Source: Archangium violaceum Cb vi76
GTDB lineage: Bacteria > Myxococcota > Myxococcia > Myxococcales > Myxococcaceae
Reading direction: 5' to 3'
DNA: 64,000 nucleotides
Assembly (NCBI RefSeq): GCF_000733295.1
Contig: NZ_JPMI01000142.1
Span: forward strand, 1-64,000
Part shown: positions 7,909 through 16,574 of the stretch, piece by piece
How the letters are laid out: every line of letters begins with the position of its first letter
Numbering within the stretch: the stretch's first letter is position 1
Position numbers and translations under genes: made by a program
The notes under the pieces: model-generated
The model's database searches: none
What the model saw: the letters and a program-made list of their open reading frames with translations, nothing else
What the model was told of the DNA's origin: nothing

Positions 7909-9644
7909 GTGAGCACCCCTTCCGAGAACATTCCGACTTTCGAACAACTGGGCCTCGGGCCCGCCCTCGTGGAGGCTCTCAGCGGCCTTGGTTACGAGGA
8001 GCCCACCCCCATCCAGCGCGCCGCCCTCCCTCCTCTGCTCGAGGGCAAGGATCTGCTCGGCATCGCCGCCACCGGCACCGGCAAGACCGCCGCCTTCTCC
8101 CTCCCCCTCCTCCAGAACCTCACCCCCGGCAAGCTCGCGCCGTTCTCCACCTCCGCGCTCGTGCTCGTCCCCACCCGTGAGCTCGCCATGCAGGTGGCCG
8201 AGGCCATCCACCGCTACGGCCAGAAGCTCGGCGTCACCGTGCTCCCCCTCTACGGCGGCCAGCCCATCGCGCAGCAGCTGCGCGTGCTCAAGCGCGGCGT
8301 GGACGTCATCGTCGCCACCCCCGGCCGCGCGTTGGATCACCTCAAGCGCCAGTCCCTCCTGCTCGACTCCGTGCGCACCGTCGTGCTCGACGAGGCCGAC
8401 GAGATGCTGGACATGGGCTTCGCCGAGGACCTGGAGGCCATCCTCGAGGCCACCCCCGACGAGCATCAGACCGCCCTCTTCTCCGCCACCCTGCCCCCTC
8501 GCATCGCCTCCATCGCCGAGCGCCACCTGCACAAGCCCGTGCACGTGCGCATCGCCAAGGAGAAGATGGCCCCCGGCACCGGGCCCCGCGTGCGCCAGAC
8601 CGCCTACATCGTCCCGCGCGCCTTCAAGGCCGCCACGCTCGGGCGCGTGCTGGACGTGGAGGCCCCCACCGCCGCCATCGTCTTCTGCCGCACCCGCACC
8701 GAGGTGGATGAGCTCACCGTCTCCCTCAACGGCCACGGCTGGCGCGCCCAGGCGCTCCACGGCGGCATGGATCAGGCCCAGCGCGACCGCGTCCTCAAGC
8801 AGTTCAAGACGCACGCCGTGGAGCTGCTGATCGCCACCGACGTGGCCGCGCGCGGTCTGGACATCGAGAAGCTCTCCCACGTCGTCAACTACGACGTGCC
8901 CAACGCCCCCGAGGCCTATGTCCACCGCATCGGCCGCACCGGCCGTGCCGGGCGCGAGGGCGTCGCCATCACCCTCGCCGAGCCGCGTGAGCACCGGCTG
9001 CTGCGCAACATCGAGAAGCTCACCGGCCAGAAGATCGAGATCTCCACCGTGCCCACCGTGGCCGATCTGCGCGCCCGCCGGCTCGAGCTGGTGCGCGCCT
9101 CCCTGCGCGAGGCCCTCGTGGCCGGCGATCTCGACTCCTACCGCTCCGTGGTGGAGAGCCTCGGCGCCGAGTTCGATCTGGTGGATGTGGCCGCCGCCGC
9201 GGTGAAGCTCATCCACGACGCGCAGAGCGAGGGCCGCGAGGAGGCCGAGGAGGAGATTCCCGTGGTGCCTCCGCCCACCGAGCGGCCCCCCGTCCGGGCA
9301 AGAACGCCCGCGCCGCCGCCCGCCCCGGCTTCGGAGAGCGGCCGGGTCCGGGTCCCAAGGGGCCTCGCGGTGACAAGCGGCGCGCGGGTCCTCCCTCCCA
9401 GGAGTTCGACATGGCGCGCCTGTTCATCGGCGTGGGACGGCATGCCGGTGTGCGCCCCGCGGACCTCGTGGGCGCCATCGCCGGTGAGGCCGGCGTCGAG
9501 GGACGGCGCATCGGCGCCATCGAGATCGGCGACAACTACTCCCTCGTCGAGGTGCCCGAGCCCCTCGCCGATCAGATCGTCGCCGCCCTCCGTCAGGCCA
9601 CCCTGCGCGGCAAGAAGGTCCAGGTCCGCCGCGATCGGGCCTGA
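7909..9644 (+). CDS. DEAD-box RNA helicase with C-terminal DbpA-type RNA-binding domain; apparent frameshift near 9286-9291
   Basis: This is an ATP-dependent RNA helicase. The helicase core is intact: Q motif (TFEQLGLGP...PTPIQRAALPPLL), ATGTGKT, PTREL, DEAD (VLDEADEMLDMGF), SAT, ARGLD and HRIGRTGRAGR. After an acidic/proline linker the frame breaks at a run of six C (9286-9291). The RNA-binding domain (MARLFIGVGRHAGVRPADLVG to KKVQVRRDRA, 9411-9644) lies in a different frame, and one extra C would join them. Without the repair the core frame runs on to 9702 through non-coding-like sequence. The start is uncertain (GTG 7909 preferred, GTG 7888 possible). Likely roles are ribosome assembly or RNA turnover. 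Confidence 0.8.
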
Positions 9645-9668
9645 CCCGGCAACTCGAGGACCTCTATA

Positions 9669-9695
9669 CCCTCACCCCGTCCCTCTCCCAGAGGG
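9669..9695. repeat. Dispersed palindrome, copy 2, left part (interrupted by IS)
   Basis: CCCTCACCCCGT followed by CCCTCTCCCAGAGGG matches the other copies and is cut here by the IS element. The rest resumes at 11205. The last nine bases (CCCAGAGGG, 9687-9695) are the left copy of the target-site duplication. Confidence 0.75.
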
Positions 9696-11204
9696 CTCAT
9701 AGTTACCCAGAATCAGCCAGGGGAGGGGTGAGGCGGTGCAGCAGCAGGCGGTAGGTGGTTTCCGCCTGCTGGAGCATCTCCCAGCCGCGCCAGAGCGTGC
9801 GCCAGCCGGGCTCGCCGTCGCCCTTACGACCGATGAAGCCGCCCAGCAGCGCTATGGCGCGCAGCGCTTCATAGGCGTTGGGGGTGGGCGGCAGTTCGGG
9901 GCACATGTCGCCGAGCAGTTGGAGTTGCACCTCGGACAGGTGCTCGGAGGCAGGAGGAGGCTCGAGGCGGCGTGCGGCATCGCGTAGCGAGAGCATGCTG
10001 AAGGCCAGGATGGTGGCCAGGGCCAGGAAGTTGCTCAGGCGCGTGCCGTGCTGGAGCCGGCGTGCCTCGGTGCCGCAGCCGCTCTTGAAGCCCATGTGCA
10101 ACTCCTCCACCAGCCAGCGGCCCTCGTAGGCCTCCACCACCTGGAGACACTGCTGCAGCGTCTCGATGGGCTCGCCCGTCACCAGGCACCAGTTGAGAGG
10201 CTTCTGCCCCTGTGGCGGCTGGGCTTCACGCGCCAGCACCACGTTGAGCTCCAGGGGCTGGCCGGCACGCCCCCGGTTGAGCGGTGGCCTCACCCGCACG
10301 CGACAGGCGCGAATCTCCAGCACGGCCTGGCGCGCCGTCTGGCCGGGACGCCCGGGCACCTGCACCACCTTGTGTCCGAGCACCGGCGCACCGGCCACGG
10401 TGTCCAGCAGATACTCGCGCTCCGCGTCCATCCCTTCTTGCCCCGGGGGCGGGGCCAGCAACCGGTTGCGCGTGACTCGGATGACGAAGGAGTCACCCAA
10501 CGCCTCAATTACCTCCAGCGTCTCGAAGATGTCGCCCTCGGCATCCAGCACGTGCACCACTTGCGGACGCTCCTCGGGCGGCACCTGCTCCAGCACGTCC
10601 GACACCCGGTACGCCGCCTCGCCCCAGCGCTGGCTTTCCCTGGGGCGCTTCTTGCGCTGGGCGGCTGTCTCCTTCTTCTTCTTCTTCTTCTTGGGCTTGT
10701 CCGGGCGCGCCCACACCATCTGCCCCAGTACGCCCATTACCTCATGCGTCGCCGCATCCACCGCCAACGTCGTGTGCACCCACAGGCCCCGCACCTTGGG
10801 CAGTTGGTTGATTCGGCCCGCCCCCTCCACCTCATGCTTGAAGATGAGGTCGGTGGTGTCCTGGATGCACAGCACCTTGCCCCGGGCCTTACACCGCTCT
10901 CGCGTCGCGGCGATGTGCCCCTCCAGGATTCCCTCGGGCGTCACTTCCGGGTTGGCGAAGAACCGGTAGGCCCCCTTCAACCCCGCCTCATTCTTGGCGA
11001 ACTGCCGCGGAAAGCTCGCCGACGCGGCCTTGCTCATGGCCTGTCCTATCCGCAGCAGCCTCTTGTGCCGTGCCTTGTGGCCCAGGTGGGAGCCCGCAAG
11101 CTCCCTCTCCAAGATTCCCTCCAACTGCTGCCCACTCTCCATGGTGGCTCAACAGCCTACTTCTCCCGTCCACTCCCCTGCCCTATTCTTTGGGTAAGTA
11201 TGAG
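9696..11204. mobile_element. IS4-family insertion sequence, 1509 bp, complete
   Basis: The ends are imperfect inverted repeats: the left end reads CTCATAGTTACCCA, and the right end read inward on the other strand is CTCATACTTACCCA, 13 of 14 identical. The element is bounded by a perfect 9-bp direct repeat, CCCAGAGGG (9687-9695 and 11205-11213). The size, a single transposase and a 9-bp duplication fit the IS50-like side of the IS4 family. The transposase stop codon lies inside the left terminal repeat. Intact ends and an intact gene suggest recent insertion. Confidence 0.9.
9703..11142 (-). CDS. IS4-family transposase (DDE, Tn5-like)
   Basis: This 479-residue DDE transposase catalyses cut-and-paste movement of the surrounding element. 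The first Asp is in CIQDTTDL (Asp95), the second in VLDAEGD (Asp200). The third acidic residue lies in the YREK signature Y-x2-R-x3-E-x6-K (Tyr339, Arg342, Glu346, Lys353). The N-terminal part (GHKARHKRLLRIGQAMS, then NEAGLKGAYRFF) resembles the Tn5 transposase DNA-binding region. A run of seven lysines near residue 151 is encoded by a CTT trinucleotide repeat on the plus strand (about 10672-10693). The reading frame is complete. Confidence 0.93.
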   Translation of the reverse strand: MESGQQLEGILERELAGSHLGHKARHKRLLRIGQAMSKAASASFPRQFAKNEAGLKGAYRFFANPEVTPEGILEGHIAATRERCKARGKVLCIQDTTDLIFKHEVEGAGRINQLPKVRGLWVHTTLAVDAATHEVMGVLGQMVWARPDKPKKKKKKKETAAQRKKRPRESQRWGEAAYRVSDVLEQVPPEERPQVVHVLDAEGDIFETLEVIEALGDSFVIRVTRNRLLAPPPGQEGMDAEREYLLDTVAGAPVLGHKVVQVPGRPGQTARQAVLEIRACRVRVRPPLNRGRAGQPLELNVVLAREAQPPQGQKPLNWCLVTGEPIETLQQCLQVVEAYEGRWLVEELHMGFKSGCGTEARRLQHGTRLSNFLALATILAFSMLSLRDAARRLEPPPASEHLSEVQLQLLGDMCPELPPTPNAYEALRAIALLGGFIGRKGDGEPGWRTLWRGWEMLQQAETTYRLLLHRLTPPLADSG

Positions 11205-11220
11205 CCCAGAGGGAGAGGGG
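11205..11220. repeat. Dispersed palindrome, copy 2, right part
   Basis: The sequence CCCAGAGGGAGAGGGG is the right remainder of the palindrome interrupted by the IS. Joining 9669-9695 to 11214-11220 rebuilds a complete copy like those elsewhere in the window. Confidence 0.75.
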
Positions 11221-11263
11221 ATGATCCTCAGGGGGGCTTCACGGTGGGCCCTTGCTCCTCGGC

Positions 11264-12913
11264 TCAGAACTCGGCCGAGGCCCTCGGGTCCACGATGCCG
11301 CATTCCTTGATCTTGTAGAGCAGCGCCTTGTAGCTGATGCGCAGCTTGCTCGCCGCCCGGCGCTTGTTCCACGCCGTGCGCTGCAGCATCGCCAGGATCG
11401 CCTCCCGCTCCGCCAGCATCGCCGCCCTCTTGCCGATGTCCTTCAGCGACATCTCCCCTTCCGGCACCGTCGGAGGCGGAGGCGGCGGCTGCGGCACGTC
11501 GAACGGGTTCGCGTACTTCGGCTGCGCCACCACCTGGTTCACCGGCACCTCCGCCGCGGGCACCGCCCCGCGCGCCGGCATCTCCAGCACCTGCACCGCC
11601 CCGCCCGGGCCCGCCGCCGTCACCGTGGCCGGAGACATCGGCACCGGCGTCCGCACCACCGTCGGCGCGGGCGGCTCCACGTCCCCGTCTCCCGCGTACG
11701 ACGTCGGCAGCGACGGCGCACTCGCCGGCGCACGGCCTCCCGAGCGCAGCTCGTCCAGCACCAGCGTCGCATCCTTCAGCACGCACAGCCGGCGCACCAT
11801 GTTCTCCAGCTCGCGCACGTTGCCCGGCCACTCGTACTCCGTGAAGGCCCTCAGCACCTCGGGCGGCAGCTCCGCCACCCCGCTCATGAACTGCTTCCCG
11901 TACTTCTTCAGGAAGTGGTCCGTCAGCGGCACCACGTCCTCCGGCCGCTCGCGCAGCGCCGGCAACCGGATCGCCACCACGTTCAGACGGTAGAAGAGAT
12001 CCTCGCGGAAGTTGCCCAGCTCGATCTCCCGCTCGAGATCGCGATTGGTCGCCACCACCACGCGGCTGTCCACCCGGACGCTCTTCTTGCCGCCCACCCG
12101 GAAGAACTCCTCGTCCTGCAACACCTGCAGCAGCTTGGCCTGCAGGCGGATCGCCATCTCGCCGATCTCGTCCAGGAAGATGGTGCCCTGGTCCGCCAGC
12201 TCGAACTTGCCCGGCTTCTCCGCCGTCGCGCCCGTGAAGGCTCCGCGCTCGTGACCGAAGAGCTCGCTCTCCAGCAGCTCGCCCGGCAGCGCCGCGCAGT
12301 TCACCTTGATGAACGGCCGGTTGCGCCGGTTGCTGCGCGCGTGGACCTCGCGGGCAATCACCTCCTTGCCCGTTCCGGACTCGCCCAGCAGCAGCACCGG
12401 CACGTCCGTGTCCGCGATGCGCTCCACCAACGCGCGCACCTTGCGCATGGCCGGCGAGTGCGAGATGAGGATCCGCTCCCCGCTCGACTCCTCCCGCGAC
12501 GCCGCCGCACCCGCCGCCTGGGCCGCCTGGGCCTGGCGCGCCGGCATGCGGCTGCCGAGCGCCCGGCTCATCGCGTCCTCGAGCTCGTCACTGCTGAAGG
12601 GCTTGGACAGGTAGTCGCTGGCGCCCATCTTCATGGCGCGCATCGCGTCCTCCGCGCCCGAGAGCGCCGAGAGCACGATGACGGGTGCACCGCCGCCGGA
12701 GGCCCGGTAGCGCCGCAGCACCTCCAGGCCACTCATCTCCGGCATCATCACGTCCAGCAGCACCACGTCGAACGAGCCGCCGGAGAGCATCTCCAGCGCC
12801 TGGGAGCCACTCGACGCGCAGCGCACCTGGTACCCCGAGCTGCCCAGCAGCTCGCCGAGGAACGTCCTCACCTGCTCCTCGTCGTCCACCACCAGCACCG
12901 CGATCCGATCCAT
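11264..12913 (-). CDS. NtrC-family sigma-54-dependent response regulator
   Basis: The protein has 549 residues. Its receiver domain (1-120) has the phosphoacceptor Asp54 in VLLDVMMPEMSG. A sigma-54 interaction AAA+ domain follows (about 150-390), with Walker A GESGTGKE (177-184) and the sigma-54 contact loop GAFTGA (224-229). A Pro/Ala-rich linker leads to a Fis-type helix-turn-helix at the C-terminus (KRRAASKLRISYKALLYKI). The ATG at 12913 has a GGAGG site about 8 bases upstream. It would activate sigma-54 promoters on phosphorylation; no kinase is adjacent. The gene on its 5' side encodes a degenerate receiver-GGDEF protein on the same strand, 69 bp away. Confidence 0.93.
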   Translation of the reverse strand: MDRIAVLVVDDEEQVRTFLGELLGSSGYQVRCASSGSQALEMLSGGSFDVVLLDVMMPEMSGLEVLRRYRASGGGAPVIVLSALSGAEDAMRAMKMGASDYLSKPFSSDELEDAMSRALGSRMPARQAQAAQAAGAAASREESSGERILISHSPAMRKVRALVERIADTDVPVLLLGESGTGKEVIAREVHARSNRRNRPFIKVNCAALPGELLESELFGHERGAFTGATAEKPGKFELADQGTIFLDEIGEMAIRLQAKLLQVLQDEEFFRVGGKKSVRVDSRVVVATNRDLEREIELGNFREDLFYRLNVVAIRLPALRERPEDVVPLTDHFLKKYGKQFMSGVAELPPEVLRAFTEYEWPGNVRELENMVRRLCVLKDATLVLDELRSGGRAPASAPSLPTSYAGDGDVEPPAPTVVRTPVPMSPATVTAAGPGGAVQVLEMPARGAVPAAEVPVNQVVAQPKYANPFDVPQPPPPPPTVPEGEMSLKDIGKRAAMLAEREAILAMLQRTAWNKRRAASKLRISYKALLYKIKECGIVDPRASAEF

Positions 12914-12982
12914 CCCCTCGCCTCCCCTCACCCTGTCCATCTCGATTCACTCCGTGGGACGCCCGCTGGGCTCATCCCTCGA

Positions 12983-13927
12983 TCAAACCGTCAGTCCCAT
13001 TCCGGTGCCGCTCCGGCGCTCCTCGCGAGCCCTGCGCAGCGACTGCAGCGCCTGGGTCAGCAGTTGCACCGGCGACCCCACCACGTCCGGATAGCTCACC
13101 GCCCCCAACGCCAACGAGGGACGCAGCACCTTGCCCTCCACCTGCAACCGCGCCAGGGCGAAGCGCTCGCCCACGCGCGCCATCACGTCCGGCACTCCCT
13201 CCGCCGGCGTCCCCGGCAGCAGCACCGCGAACTCGTCCTCGCCCACGCGCGCCACCACGTCCGCCTCGCGCACCGTCTGGCCGAACACCACCGAGCAGTA
13301 CACGAGCAGGCGCTCGGCCAGGCCCCTGCCGGACTCCTTGCGCAGGGTGCGGTAGTCCCCGAGCGCCCCCGCCACCACCGAGAAGCTGCCCCCGAAGCGC
13401 TCGATGCGCCGCGTCTCCAGGGCGATGAGCTCCAGCAGGAAGGGCCGGTTGTAGAGCCCGGTGAGCGGATCATGCAGGACCGCCGAGCCCGCGTCCTCGG
13501 GCAGCATCGCCCGGCGCACGGCCGCCTTGAGGCGCAGCTGGGCGCGCAGGCGCAGCACCAGCTCCTCGCCCGAGCCACTGCGCGGCACCATGTCCACGCA
13601 CAGCCCCTTCTCCAGGCAGTGACGCCAGGCCTCCCGGTCCCCCGAGTCCACCAGGTAGAGCATGGGCACCGCGCCCCGGCCCATCTGCCGCAGCCGCCGC
13701 GCCACCGACACGGCCGCGTAGTCCGGCGCCTGAGCCGCCAGCACCACCGCGTCCGGCCGGATGGCCTCGAACAGCGGCCCCGCCGCGTCGAAGCGCGTCA
13801 CTGGCACCACCCGGAAGCCCGCTTCACCCAGCTCCACCCTCGTGCGCTCCAGGTCTCCCGCCCGCGGCTCCACCACCAACACCGTGAGGGGTTGGTCCGC
13901 CCTCTTGTGCTTGCTCCTCAACGCCAC
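12983..13927 (-). CDS. Degenerate receiver plus GGDEF-domain protein
   Basis: The protein has 314 residues. The N-terminal domain (about 14-130) has a receiver-like fold pattern, but the position of the phosphoacceptor Asp reads DAVVLAAQ, so it probably cannot be phosphorylated in the usual way. The C-terminal domain (about 150-305) begins HDPLTGLYNRPFLLELI as in GGDEF domains. Its active-site loop reads RVGEDEF, with Glu in place of the second Gly, so diguanylate cyclase activity is doubtful. It may act as a c-di-GMP or GTP sensor or as a scaffold. It lies 69 bp upstream of the NtrC-like gene and may share its transcript. Confidence 0.78.
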   Translation of the reverse strand: MALRSKHKRADQPLTVLVVEPRAGDLERTRVELGEAGFRVVPVTRFDAAGPLFEAIRPDAVVLAAQAPDYAAVSVARRLRQMGRGAVPMLYLVDSGDREAWRHCLEKGLCVDMVPRSGSGEELVLRLRAQLRLKAAVRRAMLPEDAGSAVLHDPLTGLYNRPFLLELIALETRRIERFGGSFSVVAGALGDYRTLRKESGRGLAERLLVYCSVVFGQTVREADVVARVGEDEFAVLLPGTPAEGVPDVMARVGERFALARLQVEGKVLRPSLALGAVSYPDVVGSPVQLLTQALQSLRRAREERRSGTGMGLTV

Positions 13928-14050
13928 CGTGTCCCCCGTCCGGCCAGAACCTTTTTCCCCATCGTTCCTCCGGCGTTCTCCCCAGGTTTACAGCCCTTCC
14001 CGCCGCCGCCCCTTCGCATCCCCCTGTTTTTCCTGAGGGTGGGAAGGGAG

Positions 14051-14329
14051 TTACTCCTCATGGCCACCGGAATGAGCAACCGGCGTGCCATTTATCGCCC
14101 TCCGGAGACATGCCTCGACCTCGGTCTCCTCCAACCGGAGCTTGAAGGTGTCCCGGCCGTCGATGATGACCACGGGGATGTCGTAGCGGTACGCGGCGAA
14201 GGTGGCGGGATCGGCGCGAATGTCCTCCTCCACCAGGTCGAAGGGGATGCGCTCGCGTACCCGCTCCAGGACTTCCTTGGCCTGGTCGCAGAGGCAACAG
14301 TTCGGTTTCGAGTAGAGTCGGACAATCAT
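14051..14329 (-). CDS. Glutaredoxin-like (DUF836-type) thioredoxin-fold protein
   Basis: This is a 92-residue thioredoxin-fold protein that starts MIVRLYSKPNCCLCDQAKEV, with a C-x-x-C pair (CCLC). A cis-Pro region reads YDIPVVIIDGRD. It matches the small glutaredoxin-like DUF836 family, whose substrates are generally unknown. It is divergent from the DUF4388 gene, with only 21 bp between the two start codons, so their promoters must overlap the opposite coding regions or each other. Confidence 0.85.
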   Translation of the reverse strand: MIVRLYSKPNCCLCDQAKEVLERVRERIPFDLVEEDIRADPATFAAYRYDIPVVIIDGRDTFKLRLEETEVEACLRRAINGTPVAHSGGHEE

Positions 14330-14350
14330 TCGGCAGAAGGATGTGACGTC

Positions 14351-15520
14351 ATGCGCGGTCTGTCAGGTGACTTCTCGACGATGCCCTTGAGGGATCTCGT
14401 CGCGTACCTCGGCGGCCGGCGGGCCACGGGCACGTTGCGGGTCATTCGGGCGGGCGTGCGCAAGCTCATCCTCGTACGGGCCGGGCAGGTGATCAGCGCC
14501 AGCTCCAACCAGCCGCGCGAGTTCCTCGGCCAGTTCCTCATCAACATGGGGCACCTGAGCGAGGAGCAGTTCAGCATGGCCTTCGCCACCCAGCGCGAGA
14601 CCCAGGTGCCGCTGGGGAAGATCATCGTGATGACGGGGCTGGTGTCCGAGCCGACGGTGCGCGCCACGCTCTCGCTGAAGTTCCGCGAGACGCTGCTGGA
14701 CATGTTCCGCTGGGAGGAAGGCGAGTTCTCCTTCGACGCGGGGGCGGTGGCGGAGGTGGAGGGCGTGGACGCGCGGGTGGACCTGACGGAGGTGCGCCGC
14801 GAGGGCGACTTCCGCGAGACGGCCTGGCAGTCCATCCGGGCGGCGTTTCCCTCGGGCAACCTGTACCTGACGGTGGACGAGGGCCGGCTGCCGGAGCCGC
14901 CCAAGCCGGGCACCCTGGACGCGAAGCTGGTGAAGCGCATCCGCGAGGGGCTGACCATCGACGAGCTGGCCAGGGTGCTGCACGCCTCGGACTTCCTGGT
15001 GTACCAGCGCCTGTACGCGCTCTACCGGCTGGAGGCGGTGAAGGTCTCGGCCACGCCGCCGCCGGGACGCCAGCGGCCCACGCCCTCGGAGGAAGACGAG
15101 GCGCAGGTGGTGGACGTGGATGTGATCGGCACCGAGTCCCCCACGAGCGAGGTCATCCAGGCGGCGCAGTCCTTCCTGGAGAACGGCAACTTCCGGGACG
15201 GAGAGGCGCTCGCGCGCCGGGCGCACGAGATGGCGCCCACGCCGGAGACGGAGGCGCTGCTGCGCTCGGCGGAGGCCGCGCTGGTGGGGATGTTGCGCCG
15301 GGAGATGGTGGACAGGCCCCAGGTGCCCTCGCTGGAGATGTCCGCGGCACAGCTCAAGTCGCTGCAGCTGAGCACCCCCGAGCGCTACCTGCTGTCGCGC
15401 ATCGACGGCAAGCGTGACCTGGGGGCCATCATCTCCATGTCCCCGCTGAAGGAGCTGGAGGCGTTGAAGTACTTCCAGGCCTTCGTGGACGGCGGGCTGG
15501 TGAAGCTCACGCCCCGGTGA
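14351..15520 (+). CDS. DUF4388 (PatA-like N-terminal) regulatory protein
   Basis: This protein has 389 residues. It starts MRGLSGDFSTMPLRDLVAYL followed by GGRRATGTLRV, the standard opening of DUF4388/PatA N-terminal domains common in myxobacterial signalling proteins. A helical middle region follows (about 60-130, FLGQFLINMGHLSEEQF), then an acidic linker near residue 255. A C-terminal TPR-like/winged-helix-like segment has RYLLSRIDGKRDL near residue 350, a pattern often seen at the ends of such proteins. It is probably cytoplasmic and tied to gliding, polarity or gene regulation, but no specific role can be assigned. Confidence 0.8.
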   Translation: MRGLSGDFSTMPLRDLVAYLGGRRATGTLRVIRAGVRKLILVRAGQVISASSNQPREFLGQFLINMGHLSEEQFSMAFATQRETQVPLGKIIVMTGLVSEPTVRATLSLKFRETLLDMFRWEEGEFSFDAGAVAEVEGVDARVDLTEVRREGDFRETAWQSIRAAFPSGNLYLTVDEGRLPEPPKPGTLDAKLVKRIREGLTIDELARVLHASDFLVYQRLYALYRLEAVKVSATPPPGRQRPTPSEEDEAQVVDVDVIGTESPTSEVIQAAQSFLENGNFRDGEALARRAHEMAPTPETEALLRSAEAALVGMLRREMVDRPQVPSLEMSAAQLKSLQLSTPERYLLSRIDGKRDLGAIISMSPLKELEALKYFQAFVDGGLVKLTPR

Positions 15521-15523
15521 GAC

Positions 15524-15546
15524 GGGCGCGGCGAAGCTCCGCGCCC
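15524..15546 (+). terminator. Hairpin after the DUF4388 gene
   Basis: GGGCGCGG and CCGCGCCC form an 8-bp stem around a 7-base loop, starting 3 bp after the stop codon. There is no T tract, so termination efficiency is uncertain. Confidence 0.45.
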
Positions 15547-15610
15547 CCCTGTGGACGGCCGGACAACACCGTGCGCTCACGTGCGTGGCTCGCGAGACCA
15601 CAAACGGAAT

Positions 15611-15652
15611 AAACAGGAAGACGCCTCCCTCTTGATAAACAGGACAAACAGG
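15611..15652 (+). promoter_or_regulatory. Three AAACAGG direct repeats upstream of the crystallin-like gene
   Basis: AAACAGG occurs at 15611-15617, 15637-15643 and 15646-15652; the first two are both within TAAACAGGA. They stand out in a high-GC region and lie 70-111 bp upstream of the ATG at 15722, where an activator could bind. No promoter consensus was confirmed. The regulatory role is inferred from position only. Confidence 0.35.
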
Positions 15653-15721
15653 CTGGCCCTGCGATTGCAGAAAGGCCAGGAGACGCTGTTTCACCCCTGT
15701 TCATCCCCTGAAGGAGCATCC

Positions 15722-16447
15722 ATGAAGCGCAAGCAGCTGATCGGTTCGCTGGTTCTCGCCTTCGGCCTCGTGAGTGGCCCGGCCCTCGCCGCGGGTGGAG
15801 GCATCGAGCCCGTCCCCCCCAACGAGCTGGAGCCCGTCGTCAACAAGGAGGCGGAGATCTACCCGGCCACGCTCGGCCTGGCCTTCCAGGATCCGCGCCC
15901 CGAGTCCCAGGAGAAGCCGGATGAGGGCTTCCTCCCGGAGCTGCCCATCCTGGTGGATGGCAAGCTGTACTCGGCCGAGGAGCTCCAGGAGGCCGGGGTG
16001 CACATCGGGCACTATGTGCTCGACTCGCGCTCCGCGGAGCTGGACGTCGTCCAGGGCTTCCGCACCTCGGAGGACCTGAAGGTCTACATGGAGAAGACGG
16101 GCCAGATGCCCTCGGAGCAGCCCAAGGAGAGGCAGCTCCTCTGCCCTCCCGCGCACTACTGGGAGCACAGCTTCTTCGGCGGCTCGCGGTTCTCCGTGTG
16201 GCCGGGCCAGGCCCTCGGCAACCTGGGTGGCTTCTGGAACGATCGCATCTCGTCCGTGTGGAACAGCCCCTGCTCGAGCTGGACGGTCCTCTTCGAGCAC
16301 TCCAACTTCGGAGGCCATCAGCTGTGGCTCGGCCGCGGCTGGGCCATCCCCCACGTCGGCCTCTTCGGGTGGATCGGCTGGTCCGGCTGGTTCCCGCGCT
16401 GGTACAACTGGAATGACCGGGCGTCGTCCTTGATCGTGTTCTGGTAG
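15722..16447 (+). CDS. Secreted beta-gamma-crystallin-like protein
   Basis: The protein has 241 residues with a Sec signal peptide (KRKQLIGSLVLAFGLVSG, cleaved after ALA near residue 23). The C-terminal 100 residues hold two crystallin-type repeats. Each has an aromatic/Gly strand motif (YWEHSFFGGSRF; LFEHSNFGGHQL) and a calcium-binding-type N-D-x-x-S-S motif (NDRISS; NDRASS). Myxobacterial Protein S, a spore-coat protein, belongs to the same superfamily, but this one is longer at the N-terminus and exported. Four cysteines lie in the mature part, and the end is Trp-rich. The ATG has an AAGGAG site 6 bases upstream. It may be a calcium-dependent coat or matrix protein. Confidence 0.78.
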   Translation: MKRKQLIGSLVLAFGLVSGPALAAGGGIEPVPPNELEPVVNKEAEIYPATLGLAFQDPRPESQEKPDEGFLPELPILVDGKLYSAEELQEAGVHIGHYVLDSRSAELDVVQGFRTSEDLKVYMEKTGQMPSEQPKERQLLCPPAHYWEHSFFGGSRFSVWPGQALGNLGGFWNDRISSVWNSPCSSWTVLFEHSNFGGHQLWLGRGWAIPHVGLFGWIGWSGWFPRWYNWNDRASSLIVFW

Positions 16448-16479
16448 TCGGCGGGTACCCATTGGCGAGGGCAAGACCA

Positions 16480-16510
16480 GAGCCCCTCCCAGCCAGGCGA
16501 GGAGGGGCTC
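16480..16510. terminator. Hairpin between convergent genes
   Basis: GAGCCCCTCC and GGAGGGGCTC form a perfect 10-bp stem with an 11-base loop between the convergent crystallin-like and haloperoxidase-like genes. It could serve both directions. No T tract follows on the plus strand. Confidence 0.5.
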
Positions 16511-16574
16511 GCGGATTCCACCGGTCCAATGAGGTGACGAGGAAGCGGACCGCTCGTCCCATGGACCGAGGTGC

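Noticed and set aside
7708-9216. Possible N-terminal extension of the lipoprotein toxin over 500 codons
   Set aside because: It is antisense to the helicase; the lipoprotein signal at 7707 is the convincing start.
9286-9291. Programmed -1 ribosomal frameshift in the helicase
   Set aside because: The context G-CCC-CCC is not a standard X-XXY-YYZ slippery site and no strong downstream structure was evident; an indel is simpler.
10672-10693. CTT trinucleotide run as a phase-variable repeat
   Set aside because: Changes in unit number would stay in frame and only alter a lysine run in the transposase.
11252-15520. A 1422-codon open frame on the plus strand
   Set aside because: Only its last 390 codons (from 14351) form a real protein; the rest is the antisense of the NtrC-like and GGDEF genes, kept open by high GC.
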